Assembly: GCF_944321625.1 (NCBI RefSeq)
Contig: NZ_CALUMA010000091.1
Coordinates: 1 to 58,223, forward strand
Reading direction: 5' to 3'
DNA from: an uncultured Slackia sp.
GTDB lineage: Bacteria; Actinomycetota; Coriobacteriia; Coriobacteriales; Eggerthellaceae
Length of the DNA: 58,223 nucleotides
Made by a program: the position numbers and the translations under genes. The notes beneath the pieces were generated by a model, which was not told the origin of the DNA, made no database searches, and worked only from the letters and a program-made list of their open reading frames with translations. Positions 32,303-39,520 of the stretch are shown here, in pieces (position 1 is the stretch's first letter; each line of letters opens with the position of its first letter).

Positions 32303-34119
32303 TGGGCGGTTCTTATGCAATTCCTGTTCCTGAGCAGGAGAAATTCAAAAAGGTTACGAAACTTAAAAACCACGGGACTCTCATTCATCTTACGGGACCT
32401 CTTCCTGGCTCCAACATTGAAAAAGGAAGCATTGCCAATGAGAAAGTTACAGCAAAGGATTCCGAGCACTCGCGGGTAATAATGCTCCTCGATAAAATGG
32501 CAGAAGGCGGGGAGGGCGCGGTTTTTCGTACGAATATTCGAGGATATGTCGCCAAGATCTATCGACGTGAAAAGCTTACGACGGACAAATTAGAAAAGTT
32601 GAGCATCATGATAAGCAAGCCTATCAATTGCGTAGGCGTTTGTTTTCCTGAGGCTCTCATTTTTAATAGCAGCAGTGAATTCGTAGGCTATTTGATGAGG
32701 GAAGCCCAAGGGGTTGAGCTAGGGAAATCGATATTCCAACCAAAACTGCTTTTGCAGAAGTTTCCCAAGTGGACGCGCAAAGACTCCATCGATTTATGCA
32801 TAACCATCCTTGAGAAGTTCTGCTACCTCAATGAGCGTCGCGTCATCGTAGGTGATATCAACCCAGGCAATATTCTTGTTAAATCGCCGTCCGAGGTGTA
32901 TTTCGTCGACTGCGATAGCTATCAAATCGAAGGATATCCCTGCCCTGTAGGAACAGATAATTTCACTGCGCCTGAAGTTGGAGGGCGAGAATTCGATACG
33001 TTTCTTCGCACGAAGCAGATGGAAAATTTTGCTATCGCGACGCTTCTCTTCATGATCATGCTTCCCGGAAAGCCGCCCTATTCAGCTGTGGGCGGAGAAA
33101 GTCCGAGTCATAATATCAAAGAGGGAATTTTCCCGTATCCGCATAAAGAGAAGGATACAGACAAGACTCCGCCTGGGAAATGGGGATTCATTTGGAGCCA
33201 TATGTCATACGACATGCGCCTCGCGTTTTTTGAGACGTTCAAGAAGGGGGAGGAGCATTTTGAACCACAAAACAGGTACTACCCAGATGAGTGGATTGAA
33301 ATATTCAAGAAGTATCGTCACAGCATAGGCCTTATGATGCAACGCGATCCAATGGCGATGGACGTTTTTCCTACGCGACTGAAGCTGAGGGAGTGCAAGA
33401 AATGCGGGGAACTCTATGCTCCTGACCCCGAACACTACTCGCCCTTCTGTTCAAAATGCGATAAGGCGAAGAAGCGAGCTCCCTTATCAAACAAAACCGC
33501 ATCCAATAATCATTCAGAGAAAAAGCTTTGTCCATTTTGCGGGGAAAATTGGATTCCTGCTAACTGGTCGTACTGCGATGATTGCAAAGATAAAGTGTAT
33601 GCGCACAGGGAATGCGTGAATTGCAAGAAGCTTTTTCCCGTGTCAACAAGCCTACATGCTTGGGAGGAAAAAACGGGACTCAAACGAAATAAGTGTGATG
33701 TGTGCAGAAATACGGGTTGCCGAACTACGCCGTGCATCCATGCTGCTAAGCCTTCTCCATCTGCGTCCGTTTCGTCCCGGACATCAGCATCTGCTTCTGT
33801 TTCAGTGAATAAAAGATGCCCTTCGTCTTCGAAGGTAGTATCCACCTCTGCCATTGGGGTAACCAAGGGAAATGCTTCAGGAAAGAGCGGGAGTGGCACG
33901 CCCAACTCAAAAATAGTTTCTGTGGCCTCTGGGAAGATTTCTTCATTGGGTAGTTCATCTTCCCTCGTCGACGGGAAAAACGCAGGAGGCTCTTCGGGTA
34001 AGAAGGGGGCATCCGGTGATGGGTGTGGGTGTATCTACTGTGTGTTCGGCTATTTACTCATTTGCGGATTGACTTTTATTTGTTGGCTTGCCAGCACAAT
34101 CTTATTTGGCCCCAGCTGA
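32302..34119 (+). CDS. TerY-P type protein kinase with zinc ribbons and C-terminal membrane helix
   Basis: The 605-residue protein has a kinase domain with glycine loop AEGGEGAVF (67-75), Lys 85 in YVAKIY, VGDINPGNILV (Asp 185, Asn 190) and FVDCDSY (Asp 203), then TAPEV. The HRD His is replaced, as in other kinases of TerY-P triads. Three Cys-pair zinc modules follow (CKKCGELY, CPFCGENW, CVNCKKLF), then a Ser/Gly-rich linker and a membrane helix (FGYLLICGLTFICWLA). The ATG at 32302 overlaps the PIN stop (TAATG). It should phosphorylate proteins read or regulated by the vWA and PP2C partners. Confidence 0.85.
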   Translation: MGGSYAIPVPEQEKFKKVTKLKNHGTLIHLTGPLPGSNIEKGSIANEKVTAKDSEHSRVIMLLDKMAEGGEGAVFRTNIRGYVAKIYRREKLTTDKLEKLSIMISKPINCVGVCFPEALIFNSSSEFVGYLMREAQGVELGKSIFQPKLLLQKFPKWTRKDSIDLCITILEKFCYLNERRVIVGDINPGNILVKSPSEVYFVDCDSYQIEGYPCPVGTDNFTAPEVGGREFDTFLRTKQMENFAIATLLFMIMLPGKPPYSAVGGESPSHNIKEGIFPYPHKEKDTDKTPPGKWGFIWSHMSYDMRLAFFETFKKGEEHFEPQNRYYPDEWIEIFKKYRHSIGLMMQRDPMAMDVFPTRLKLRECKKCGELYAPDPEHYSPFCSKCDKAKKRAPLSNKTASNNHSEKKLCPFCGENWIPANWSYCDDCKDKVYAHRECVNCKKLFPVSTSLHAWEEKTGLKRNKCDVCRNTGCRTTPCIHAAKPSPSASVSSRTSASASVSVNKRCPSSSKVVSTSAIGVTKGNASGKSGSGTPNSKIVSVASGKISSLGSSSSLVDGKNAGGSSGKKGASGDGCGCIYCVFGYLLICGLTFICWLASTILFGPS

Positions 34120-34183
34120 GACTCTCCGCTTCAGTTGAATAATGCTTGATTTGGCAAAACAATAGTTAGAGAAAGGAAAAACA

Positions 34184-34864
34184 ATGGATAGGATCATCGA
34201 ATTCGACGACCTGCTGGACAACCCGACGCCGCGCGTTCCCGTGGTTCTTTGTCTGGACTGTTCCGGCTCAATGACGGGGGCGCCAATTGAAGAGCTCAAT
34301 CGCGGCGTAAAGTCATTTTACGAAGAGGTGTATGCCGATGAGATTGCGCGATATTCTGCCGAGATATGCATTGTGACCTTTGGCCCTGTGCAGGTGGAGA
34401 CCGATTTTCAAACGTTGGATGTACAGCCCAATCCTCCTATCCTTCGAGCTTCTGGTTTGACTCCTATGGGCGAGGCGGTGAAAAAGTCCCTGGATGTTCT
34501 CGAGGAACGAAAGAAGAAATACCGCGATAACGGCGTGGACTACTATCAACCATGGCTCGTCTTGATGACGGATGGTTATCCGGAAGGTGGCAGTTCGCAG
34601 ATCCTCGACGAGCAGGTGGCGCGCGTGTCGCAAATGGTTCAGAGCCGTAAACTGACCGTATTCCCTATTGGCATCGGGGAGAGGGCTGACATGGCAACTC
34701 TGCAACGTTTCTCTCCGAATCGTCTTCCTTTGAAGCTTCAGGGACTTAAGTTCAAAGAGTTTTTTGCGTGGCTGAGCAAGTCGGTTTCACGCGTGTCGCA
34801 ATCGACTCCTGGAGATAAGGTAACCCTTGATGTCGCAGGGCTCAGTGGCTGGGCAGAAATATAG
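34184..34864 (+). CDS. terY: TerY-like von Willebrand factor A domain protein
   Basis: This 226-residue protein is a single vWA domain with an intact metal-ion-dependent adhesion site. LCLDCSGSM gives DxSxS (Asp 25), GLTPMGEA gives the Thr at 93, and VLMTDGYPEGG gives the Asp at 130. The order kinase, vWA, PP2C is the TerY-P triad described by comparative genomics in tellurite-resistance-linked and stress or defence loci. AGAAAGGAAA precedes the ATG. It likely forms a metal-dependent scaffold for the other two proteins. Confidence 0.9.
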   Translation: MDRIIEFDDLLDNPTPRVPVVLCLDCSGSMTGAPIEELNRGVKSFYEEVYADEIARYSAEICIVTFGPVQVETDFQTLDVQPNPPILRASGLTPMGEAVKKSLDVLEERKKKYRDNGVDYYQPWLVLMTDGYPEGGSSQILDEQVARVSQMVQSRKLTVFPIGIGERADMATLQRFSPNRLPLKLQGLKFKEFFAWLSKSVSRVSQSTPGDKVTLDVAGLSGWAEI

Positions 34865-34940
34865 GATCCCTATGCTTATAACAAGAGGAAATGCGCGAAA
34901 CGCGGGACTATATAAGCATGGGGCTAACAAGGATATGCCA

Positions 34941-35789
34941 ATGAATGGAAATAGCGATTGGGCAACGTGCGGCAGCATATGCCAAGGGGTATCGCACTAT
35001 CGCGATATGCAACCGTGTCAAGACAGGGTTTTCACGCATTCGAATGATATGAGTGGGTTTCATTGCGTTTTGCTTGCGGACGGTGCCGGTTCGGCAAGGT
35101 TTTCGCAATTCGGAGCGGAAATTGCTTTGGCTTCTGCCGCAGTATTGCTCGAGGAGCATTTTGACGATTTGTTTCGCGCATTTCCTTATGGCAGGACGGC
35201 GGAAAAGGCCATTGTCGAGCGAGTCCAGAGCGAGCTTGTCAATCTTTCGGAAACGGGAATAGATCCCACAGATGAGACGCGCGATATATTGAATCTGCCC
35301 AGTAGGGAAGAGCTGCCGTATGTGCCATGCGAGCTGCGGGAATTGGCGTCTACATTGCTCGCGGTTGCTGTGAAGGGCGAGCGCTATGTTTCTCTTCATA
35401 TTGGAGACGGAGTTATTGGCGTTCAAAAAAGAGGAATAGGCACATCTGGGGTTCAGGTTTTGAGCAAGCCCGAAAACGGCGAATTTGCAAACGAGACATA
35501 CTTCACCGTTTCGGGCAATGCCAGTGAGGCCATGAGCATCCATCGGGGCAGAATAATAAAGCGTCATTCGGAGATTACCGGCTTTATTTTGATGTCGGAT
35601 GGTCCGGAGGCTTCGCTGCTTCGAAAGTGCGACATGCGTCTTGCGGGCGCATGCGGAAAGCTTCTGGATGCCTGCTCTTCTCTGCCTGCCGAGGAGATGC
35701 AAGAGCAGCTCGATTATGCTCTTAGCGAGGTGATTGCTAAGCGTACGCAAGACGATTGCTCAATTGTCTTGATGACTCGCCGAAAATAG
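34941..35789 (+). CDS. TerY-P type PP2C protein phosphatase
   Basis: The 282-residue phosphatase has an intact PP2C set: GVSH and CQDRVF at the N-terminus, LLADGAGSARFS, STLLAVAV, LHIGDGVIGV, LMSDGPEAS and TQDDCSIVLM. Both metal-ligand Asp motifs are present, unlike the module 1 phosphatase. AAGGA at about 34929 favours ATG 34941. In-frame ATG codons at 34872 and 34935 are alternatives. It closes the TerY-P triad and would remove phosphates added by the kinase at 32302. Confidence 0.85.
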   Translation: MNGNSDWATCGSICQGVSHYRDMQPCQDRVFTHSNDMSGFHCVLLADGAGSARFSQFGAEIALASAAVLLEEHFDDLFRAFPYGRTAEKAIVERVQSELVNLSETGIDPTDETRDILNLPSREELPYVPCELRELASTLLAVAVKGERYVSLHIGDGVIGVQKRGIGTSGVQVLSKPENGEFANETYFTVSGNASEAMSIHRGRIIKRHSEITGFILMSDGPEASLLRKCDMRLAGACGKLLDACSSLPAEEMQEQLDYALSEVIAKRTQDDCSIVLMTRRK

Positions 35790-35914
35790 CAGAACAATTG
35801 CATGACGGCATTAAGATGATTGCTCAAATCCGGGGTTCGACAGTGCAAAATGTCATGATGCAATGATGAAGCAGTGTTCTTTCATCGTCCCGAAGGAAGC
35901 TGTCGTGCGAGCGG

Positions 35915-35943
35915 TGGACATCAAGGCACTGCCATGCTATAAA
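35915..35943 (+). promoter_or_regulatory. Strong promoter upstream of the DUF3800 leader
   Basis: TGGACA (35915-35920) and TATAAA (35938-35943) have exact 17-base spacing. Transcription would start near 35950. Confidence 0.65.
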
Positions 35944-35949
35944 CATTCA

Positions 35950-36007
35950 TGGAGACGCCGCATAGGCGTTTCTTCCAAATCGCGGGGGGGTGTCCTCCCG
36001 CATTTTT
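35950..36007 (+). ncRNA. Short leader or small RNA: hairpin plus intrinsic terminator
   Basis: A first hairpin (35952-35972, GAGACGCC/GGCGTTTC) is followed by GCGGGGGG/TCCTCCCGC with ATTTTTG at 35982-36007. Promoter, hairpin and terminator together define an RNA of about 58 nt. No promoter fits between this terminator and the DUF3800 start, so readthrough or antitermination is needed for that gene. Confidence 0.5.
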
Positions 36008-36023
36008 GTTATAAGGGGAGAGC

Positions 36024-36701
36024 TTGCGAGAGTTAAGTATTTTCGCCGATGAGTCGGGTGGACAGGACGGCCATTCGAAATACTACGTGCTCACGCTTGT
36101 GTTCCATGATCAGGATCTCGATATCGCGGATAACATAGAAAAGCATCGTCAAGGTATTTTGGACAGGGGCTTGAAGGATATCCCTTTTCATGCGGGTCCG
36201 TTGCTCAACGGCCATGACGACTATGCAAATATGAGTTTCAAAGAAAGAAAATCATATTTCACGCTATTTCATATCGACGTGCAGCATCTTCCCATTCGGT
36301 ATCATACGTTCCTTTACAAACGAAGTGAGCTCGCCGGCAAGGACGCATTTGTTGTGCGAATGCGTCGCGATATAACCAATCTGCTATTCGACAACTTGGA
36401 ATGTTTTCAGTCGTTCGATAAGGTCAAGGTCTACTATGACGACGGTCAGGCAATCGTGGCAAGGGCTCTGCATATGGCGGTCGAATACGTGCTTTCCAAG
36501 GAAAGCGTGCTTTACCGCAAGACAAATTCATCCGACTTCATGCTTGCCCAGGCTGCAGATATGCTGTGCACTCTTGAACTCACAGCGCACAAGTTCCGCA
36601 ACAAGGAGCAAACGCGCACCGATGAAAAGATGTTCGGCACCGCGCATACATTCAAGAACAACTACATGAAGGCCATCAAGCGCAAGAGACTTGTGAAATA
36701 G
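36024..36701 (+). CDS. DUF3800 protein
   Basis: The 225-residue protein opens with LSIFADESGGQDGH, the DUF3800 signature with its acidic residues. It continues with YYDDGQAIVARAL and QAADMLCTLELTA, which hold the later conserved Asp. The fold is predicted to be RNase H-like, so a nuclease role is possible. The start is TTG at 36024, chosen because AAGGGGAG ends four bases before it and no ATG fits. The gene lies directly behind an intrinsic terminator, and ends the island. DUF3800 genes are frequent in phage-defence and mobile contexts. Confidence 0.8.
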   Translation: MRELSIFADESGGQDGHSKYYVLTLVFHDQDLDIADNIEKHRQGILDRGLKDIPFHAGPLLNGHDDYANMSFKERKSYFTLFHIDVQHLPIRYHTFLYKRSELAGKDAFVVRMRRDITNLLFDNLECFQSFDKVKVYYDDGQAIVARALHMAVEYVLSKESVLYRKTNSSDFMLAQAADMLCTLELTAHKFRNKEQTRTDEKMFGTAHTFKNNYMKAIKRKRLVK

Positions 36702-36831
36702 GCGTTTAAGGTGGCGTTTCGTACGATTGTGGGCGGCATGCCGCTATTTGTATAAGACGTTGAAGATATCGGGTGATTAGCGTGCGGCAATGTGCGTTTT
36801 CGTCTTCTCATGGGGTTTAAGAGCGTCCGCT

Positions 36832-37773
36832 CTACACCTCAAACAACCCCAGCTGCCTCTCTTTTGCCAAGACCGACCTCTGCGTGGCCTGGGTAATCTC
36901 ATCGTCTGACCTTGCGCTTCCCAGCAACAGGGGAGAGGTAGGGTCGTGCAGCTTGAAGTTCTCCGCCGCTTTGCGCGGGTCTTTATTGGCATAGCAGTAC
37001 TTGCAGCCGTTAGGGCAGGTGTCGTAGGCGCCGATGTCGCGGCTTTCTATGCAGTGGCAGCCGTGTCGCATTCCCTTGTGTTTGAGCGTGCGGAACTCCA
37101 CGTTGTTCGCAGCGCCCAGAATATCGAGCGTCATGCATCCTGACGGATGAATGCCATAGCGCGAAAAGTCGCCGTCGGTTCCGCATGTTTGCAGGTAAAT
37201 GCCGTATTTTGCAGCGATTTCGCCCATGCCGCGCGCCAGCTCGTCCATGCTCTCTTCGGTGAGCATCACCAGCTCGGGCATGTTGAATTTGACCTTCTCG
37301 TATATCTCCACGAAACTGAAGATGCAGCGGTCGATGTGCGGCGCCAGTGTGCGCGCCATGTGGTCGAACGTTTCCAGGTGGCGCTCCACGGTGTACGTTT
37401 TGGTAAGCAGCACGGGGTCGTAGCGCCAGGCCACGCGTTGCGGGCCTACTATGCCTGCCAGCTCGATGAGCGTCTGCATGCTCTCGTCGATGGGTGGTAC
37501 GCCTGGCTCCACGTCGTGCCCGTAGGCGGTGATAGTGTAGTAGCAGTAGCTGTTGAAGCGGTCGGTAATTTCATGCAGGCGAGGCAGGATGGGGCGGTAG
37601 TTTTTCGAACAGAACACCACACAATCAACCGCGTCGGGCGAAAACTCCAGCCGTGAAATCTTGCGTGGGAACAGCGGGTTGCGCGAGAGCGCGTAGCCTT
37701 CCTCGAAACGGCGCAGCAGCCATTCGCTGTAGTACTGCACGGTATCTGTCCGTCCACCTGTGTTGATAATCAT
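36832..37773 (-). CDS. DUF1848 protein (radical-SAM-like)
   Basis: The 313-residue protein opens MIINTGGRTDTVQYYSEWLL and carries CHCIESRDIGAYDTCPNGCKYCYA near the C-terminus, a Cys cluster that may hold an iron-sulfur centre. This matches DUF1848, a family of unknown reaction with a TIM-barrel-like middle part (VAWRYDPVLL). The unusual C-terminal place of the CxxxCxxC differs from classic radical SAM enzymes. It is on the minus strand, divergent from the DUF4143 ATPase. I see no function from the context. Confidence 0.8.
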   Translation of the reverse strand: MIINTGGRTDTVQYYSEWLLRRFEEGYALSRNPLFPRKISRLEFSPDAVDCVVFCSKNYRPILPRLHEITDRFNSYCYYTITAYGHDVEPGVPPIDESMQTLIELAGIVGPQRVAWRYDPVLLTKTYTVERHLETFDHMARTLAPHIDRCIFSFVEIYEKVKFNMPELVMLTEESMDELARGMGEIAAKYGIYLQTCGTDGDFSRYGIHPSGCMTLDILGAANNVEFRTLKHKGMRHGCHCIESRDIGAYDTCPNGCKYCYANKDPRKAAENFKLHDPTSPLLLGSARSDDEITQATQRSVLAKERQLGLFEV

Positions 37774-37889
37774 GTGGCCGCCTTCTCTAGCTGCTTTTGT
37801 GTGTAAGAGAGTGTAACATTAATACGAACAAACGTTCCTTATCATGTTATAGAAATCGAAATAATCTCCGATTTTGGATATTTTTTCTA

Positions 37890-37919
37890 GAAATTATCTC
37901 CGAAAATGGAGATAATTTC
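37890..37919. promoter_or_regulatory. Perfect 12-base palindrome before the DUF4143 ATPase gene
   Basis: GAAATTATCTCC and GGAGATAATTTC form a perfect dyad around GAAAAT. A partial copy, AAATAATCTCCGATTTTGGA, lies about 30 bases upstream at 37858. The region is very AT-rich for this genome. It is a strong operator candidate, probably bound by a repressor of the ATPase gene. Confidence 0.65.
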
Positions 37920-37952
37920 GAAAACAGGAATGATAAATGGACGGAGGCATGG

Positions 37953-39254
37953 GTGAAAAGAAAGATTTCTGAAAAGCTAGTTGCCTGGAAGCAGTCGGAC
38001 TCCAAGAAGCCGCTCATGCTCTTCGGTGCTCGTCAAACGGGTAAAACCACTTCCATTCTTGAATTTGCTCATGCGAATTATGACCAGGTAATTTATATAG
38101 ATTTCTACAAGCAACCCCAAATGAAGGCGGCATTCAACGGCAGTCTTGAACCAGCTGCGATTATCGCCACGTTAGAGGCGTTGCTTCGACGCAAAATCGA
38201 TGCAGCGCATACGCTCATCGTGTTTGATGAGATTCAGGAATGCGATCGTGCGATAACTGCGCTTAAGTTTTTCTGCACCGACGCGATTGGGTATGACGTT
38301 GTTGCTGCGGGAAGTCTTCTGGGTGTTCATGTGGCGCGCGAGGGGTCATTTCCGGTCGGATACGTGGACATGCTCACTATGCATCCCATGGATTTCGAGG
38401 AATTTTGTTGGGCGCTTGACGAAGGGATGGCGTTCGACCTTGCGAGGCAATCATATCGAAGTTTCGCGCCTTGTGCTTTGCATGAGAGGTTGATGGAGCT
38501 GTATCAATCATATCTGCTGGTAGGTGGAATGCCCGAAGCAGTTTTGGCGCATGCGAATGGCAGGCCTTTGCACGAAGTGAGGGAAATCCAAGAGGCTTTA
38601 CGCGTGGCGTATGTCGCGGATATGGCGAAATACGCGACGAACACCGATGCAGCCAAAATCATCGAATGTTGGGAGAGTTTGCCGTCTCAACTCGCCAAGG
38701 AAAGCGGGTCGACGAAATTCATATGGAAGTACGTCGCCAGCGGCGCCAAGGCGGAGCGGTACTCTTCCGCGATCGATTGGCTTGTGGCATCGGGGGTCGT
38801 GTCCAAATGCACGCAGATATCCGAGGGGGTTTCTCCGCTGAAGTCGTTCGAGAATCCATCTTCCTTCAAGATTTATGTCGCTGATACGGGATTGCTTTCG
38901 TGCGCTTATGATGCAACGCCTGCCGACTTTGAAGAAAAAGACAACAGGAGCGCTCGTTTCCGCGGCGGCATGGCAGAAAACTATGTAATGCAGCAGCTTG
39001 TGGTTTCGGGACTCAAGCCGTATTACTGGGGCATGCAGAGCACCCACGAGGTGGAATTTGTCATCAAACTCGAAGACGGTGTTGTGCCCGTCGAGGTTAA
39101 GTCGGGAAGGCGAGTTGCGTCTACGAGCGCGAATCGTTTTGCCGAGAAATACGGATGCCCTTACATCATCCGTGTTTCGGGTAAGAACTTCGGGGCGGAT
39201 GGGAATGTGCGAAGTGTGCCTCTTTATACCGTAGGATTAATTGGCGAACGGTAA
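37953..39254 (+). CDS. AAA+ ATPase with DUF4143-like C-terminus
   Basis: The protein of about 433 residues has Walker A GARQTGKTT, Walker B TLIVFDEIQE and a C-terminal nuclease-like domain with FRGGMAENYVMQQLV and VPVEVKSG. This is the layout of ATP-binding proteins of the AAA-14/DUF4143 group. The GTG at 37953 follows GGAGG at 37943. The longer frame from 37797 would translate through the palindrome and is unlikely. AT-rich flanks and the accessory neighbours suggest gain by transfer. Its biological role is unclear in all species I know. Confidence 0.85.
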   Translation: MKRKISEKLVAWKQSDSKKPLMLFGARQTGKTTSILEFAHANYDQVIYIDFYKQPQMKAAFNGSLEPAAIIATLEALLRRKIDAAHTLIVFDEIQECDRAITALKFFCTDAIGYDVVAAGSLLGVHVAREGSFPVGYVDMLTMHPMDFEEFCWALDEGMAFDLARQSYRSFAPCALHERLMELYQSYLLVGGMPEAVLAHANGRPLHEVREIQEALRVAYVADMAKYATNTDAAKIIECWESLPSQLAKESGSTKFIWKYVASGAKAERYSSAIDWLVASGVVSKCTQISEGVSPLKSFENPSSFKIYVADTGLLSCAYDATPADFEEKDNRSARFRGGMAENYVMQQLVVSGLKPYYWGMQSTHEVEFVIKLEDGVVPVEVKSGRRVASTSANRFAEKYGCPYIIRVSGKNFGADGNVRSVPLYTVGLIGER

Positions 39255-39337
39255 AGAGCAAATTCCAGCATCTTGAGTCGAGGACGTTAATTCCACGTAA
39301 CGCGCACGTTGGTTTTCTCAAATCCGTAAACTCGCCG

Positions 39338-39343
39338 TATAAT
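39338..39343 (+). promoter_or_regulatory. leuS: leuS -10 box
   Basis: A perfect TATAAT lies about 180 bases before leuS, so a long leader is made. The -35 region is weak (TTCTCA at 17-base spacing). Confidence 0.5.
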
Positions 39344-39349
39344 AGGCAA

Positions 39350-39520
39350 ATTCGTATTTGAGCAGCATCCGCCTTTAGCAAAGTCAGGGCGTCACTGGCG
39401 AGTGCAGGAGGCTTGAAGGTTCCGCTGCGCCTGATAGGAGCGACCTTATCGGTCGTGACTGAAGGCGCAGCGGGTTCTGAAAGTCTCCTGTGCCGCCAGG
39501 GGCGGCCGTCAGGAGGAGAG
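39350..39520 (+). promoter_or_regulatory. leuS: Structured leader of leuS with possible Shine-Dalgarno switch
   Basis: One large arm runs from 39405 to 39490. Outer helix CAGGAGGCTT (39405-39414) pairs with AAGTCTCCTG (39481-39490). CCGCTGCGCC (39422-39431) pairs with GGCGCAGCGG (39464-39473). CGACC/GGTCG closes around TTATC. A small hairpin GCCGCC/GGCGGC follows at 39492-39506. CTCCTG (39485-39490) can pair either with CAGGAG at 39405 or with CAGGAG at 39510-39515, which contains the ribosome site. The two pairings exclude each other. No T-box signature is visible. Confidence 0.6.

Noticed and set aside
19645..36701. Prophage or integrative element as explanation of the island
   Set aside because: I see no integrase, transposase, phage structural gene, tRNA target or flanking direct repeats. 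Transfer remains possible but is not shown by these marks.
37797..37952. Longer N-terminus for the DUF4143 ATPase
   Set aside because: It would translate through the palindromic operator, and GGAGG fits the GTG at 37953.
39405..39516. T-box or tRNA in the leuS leader
   Set aside because: I cannot find the AGGGTGGNACCGCG-type T-box core, a specifier arrangement, or a TTCGANNC T-loop of a tRNA.
39413..39520. Upstream GTG start for leuS that would add 36 residues
   Set aside because: The added residues are encoded by the structured leader, and AGGAGG fits only the ATG at 39521.
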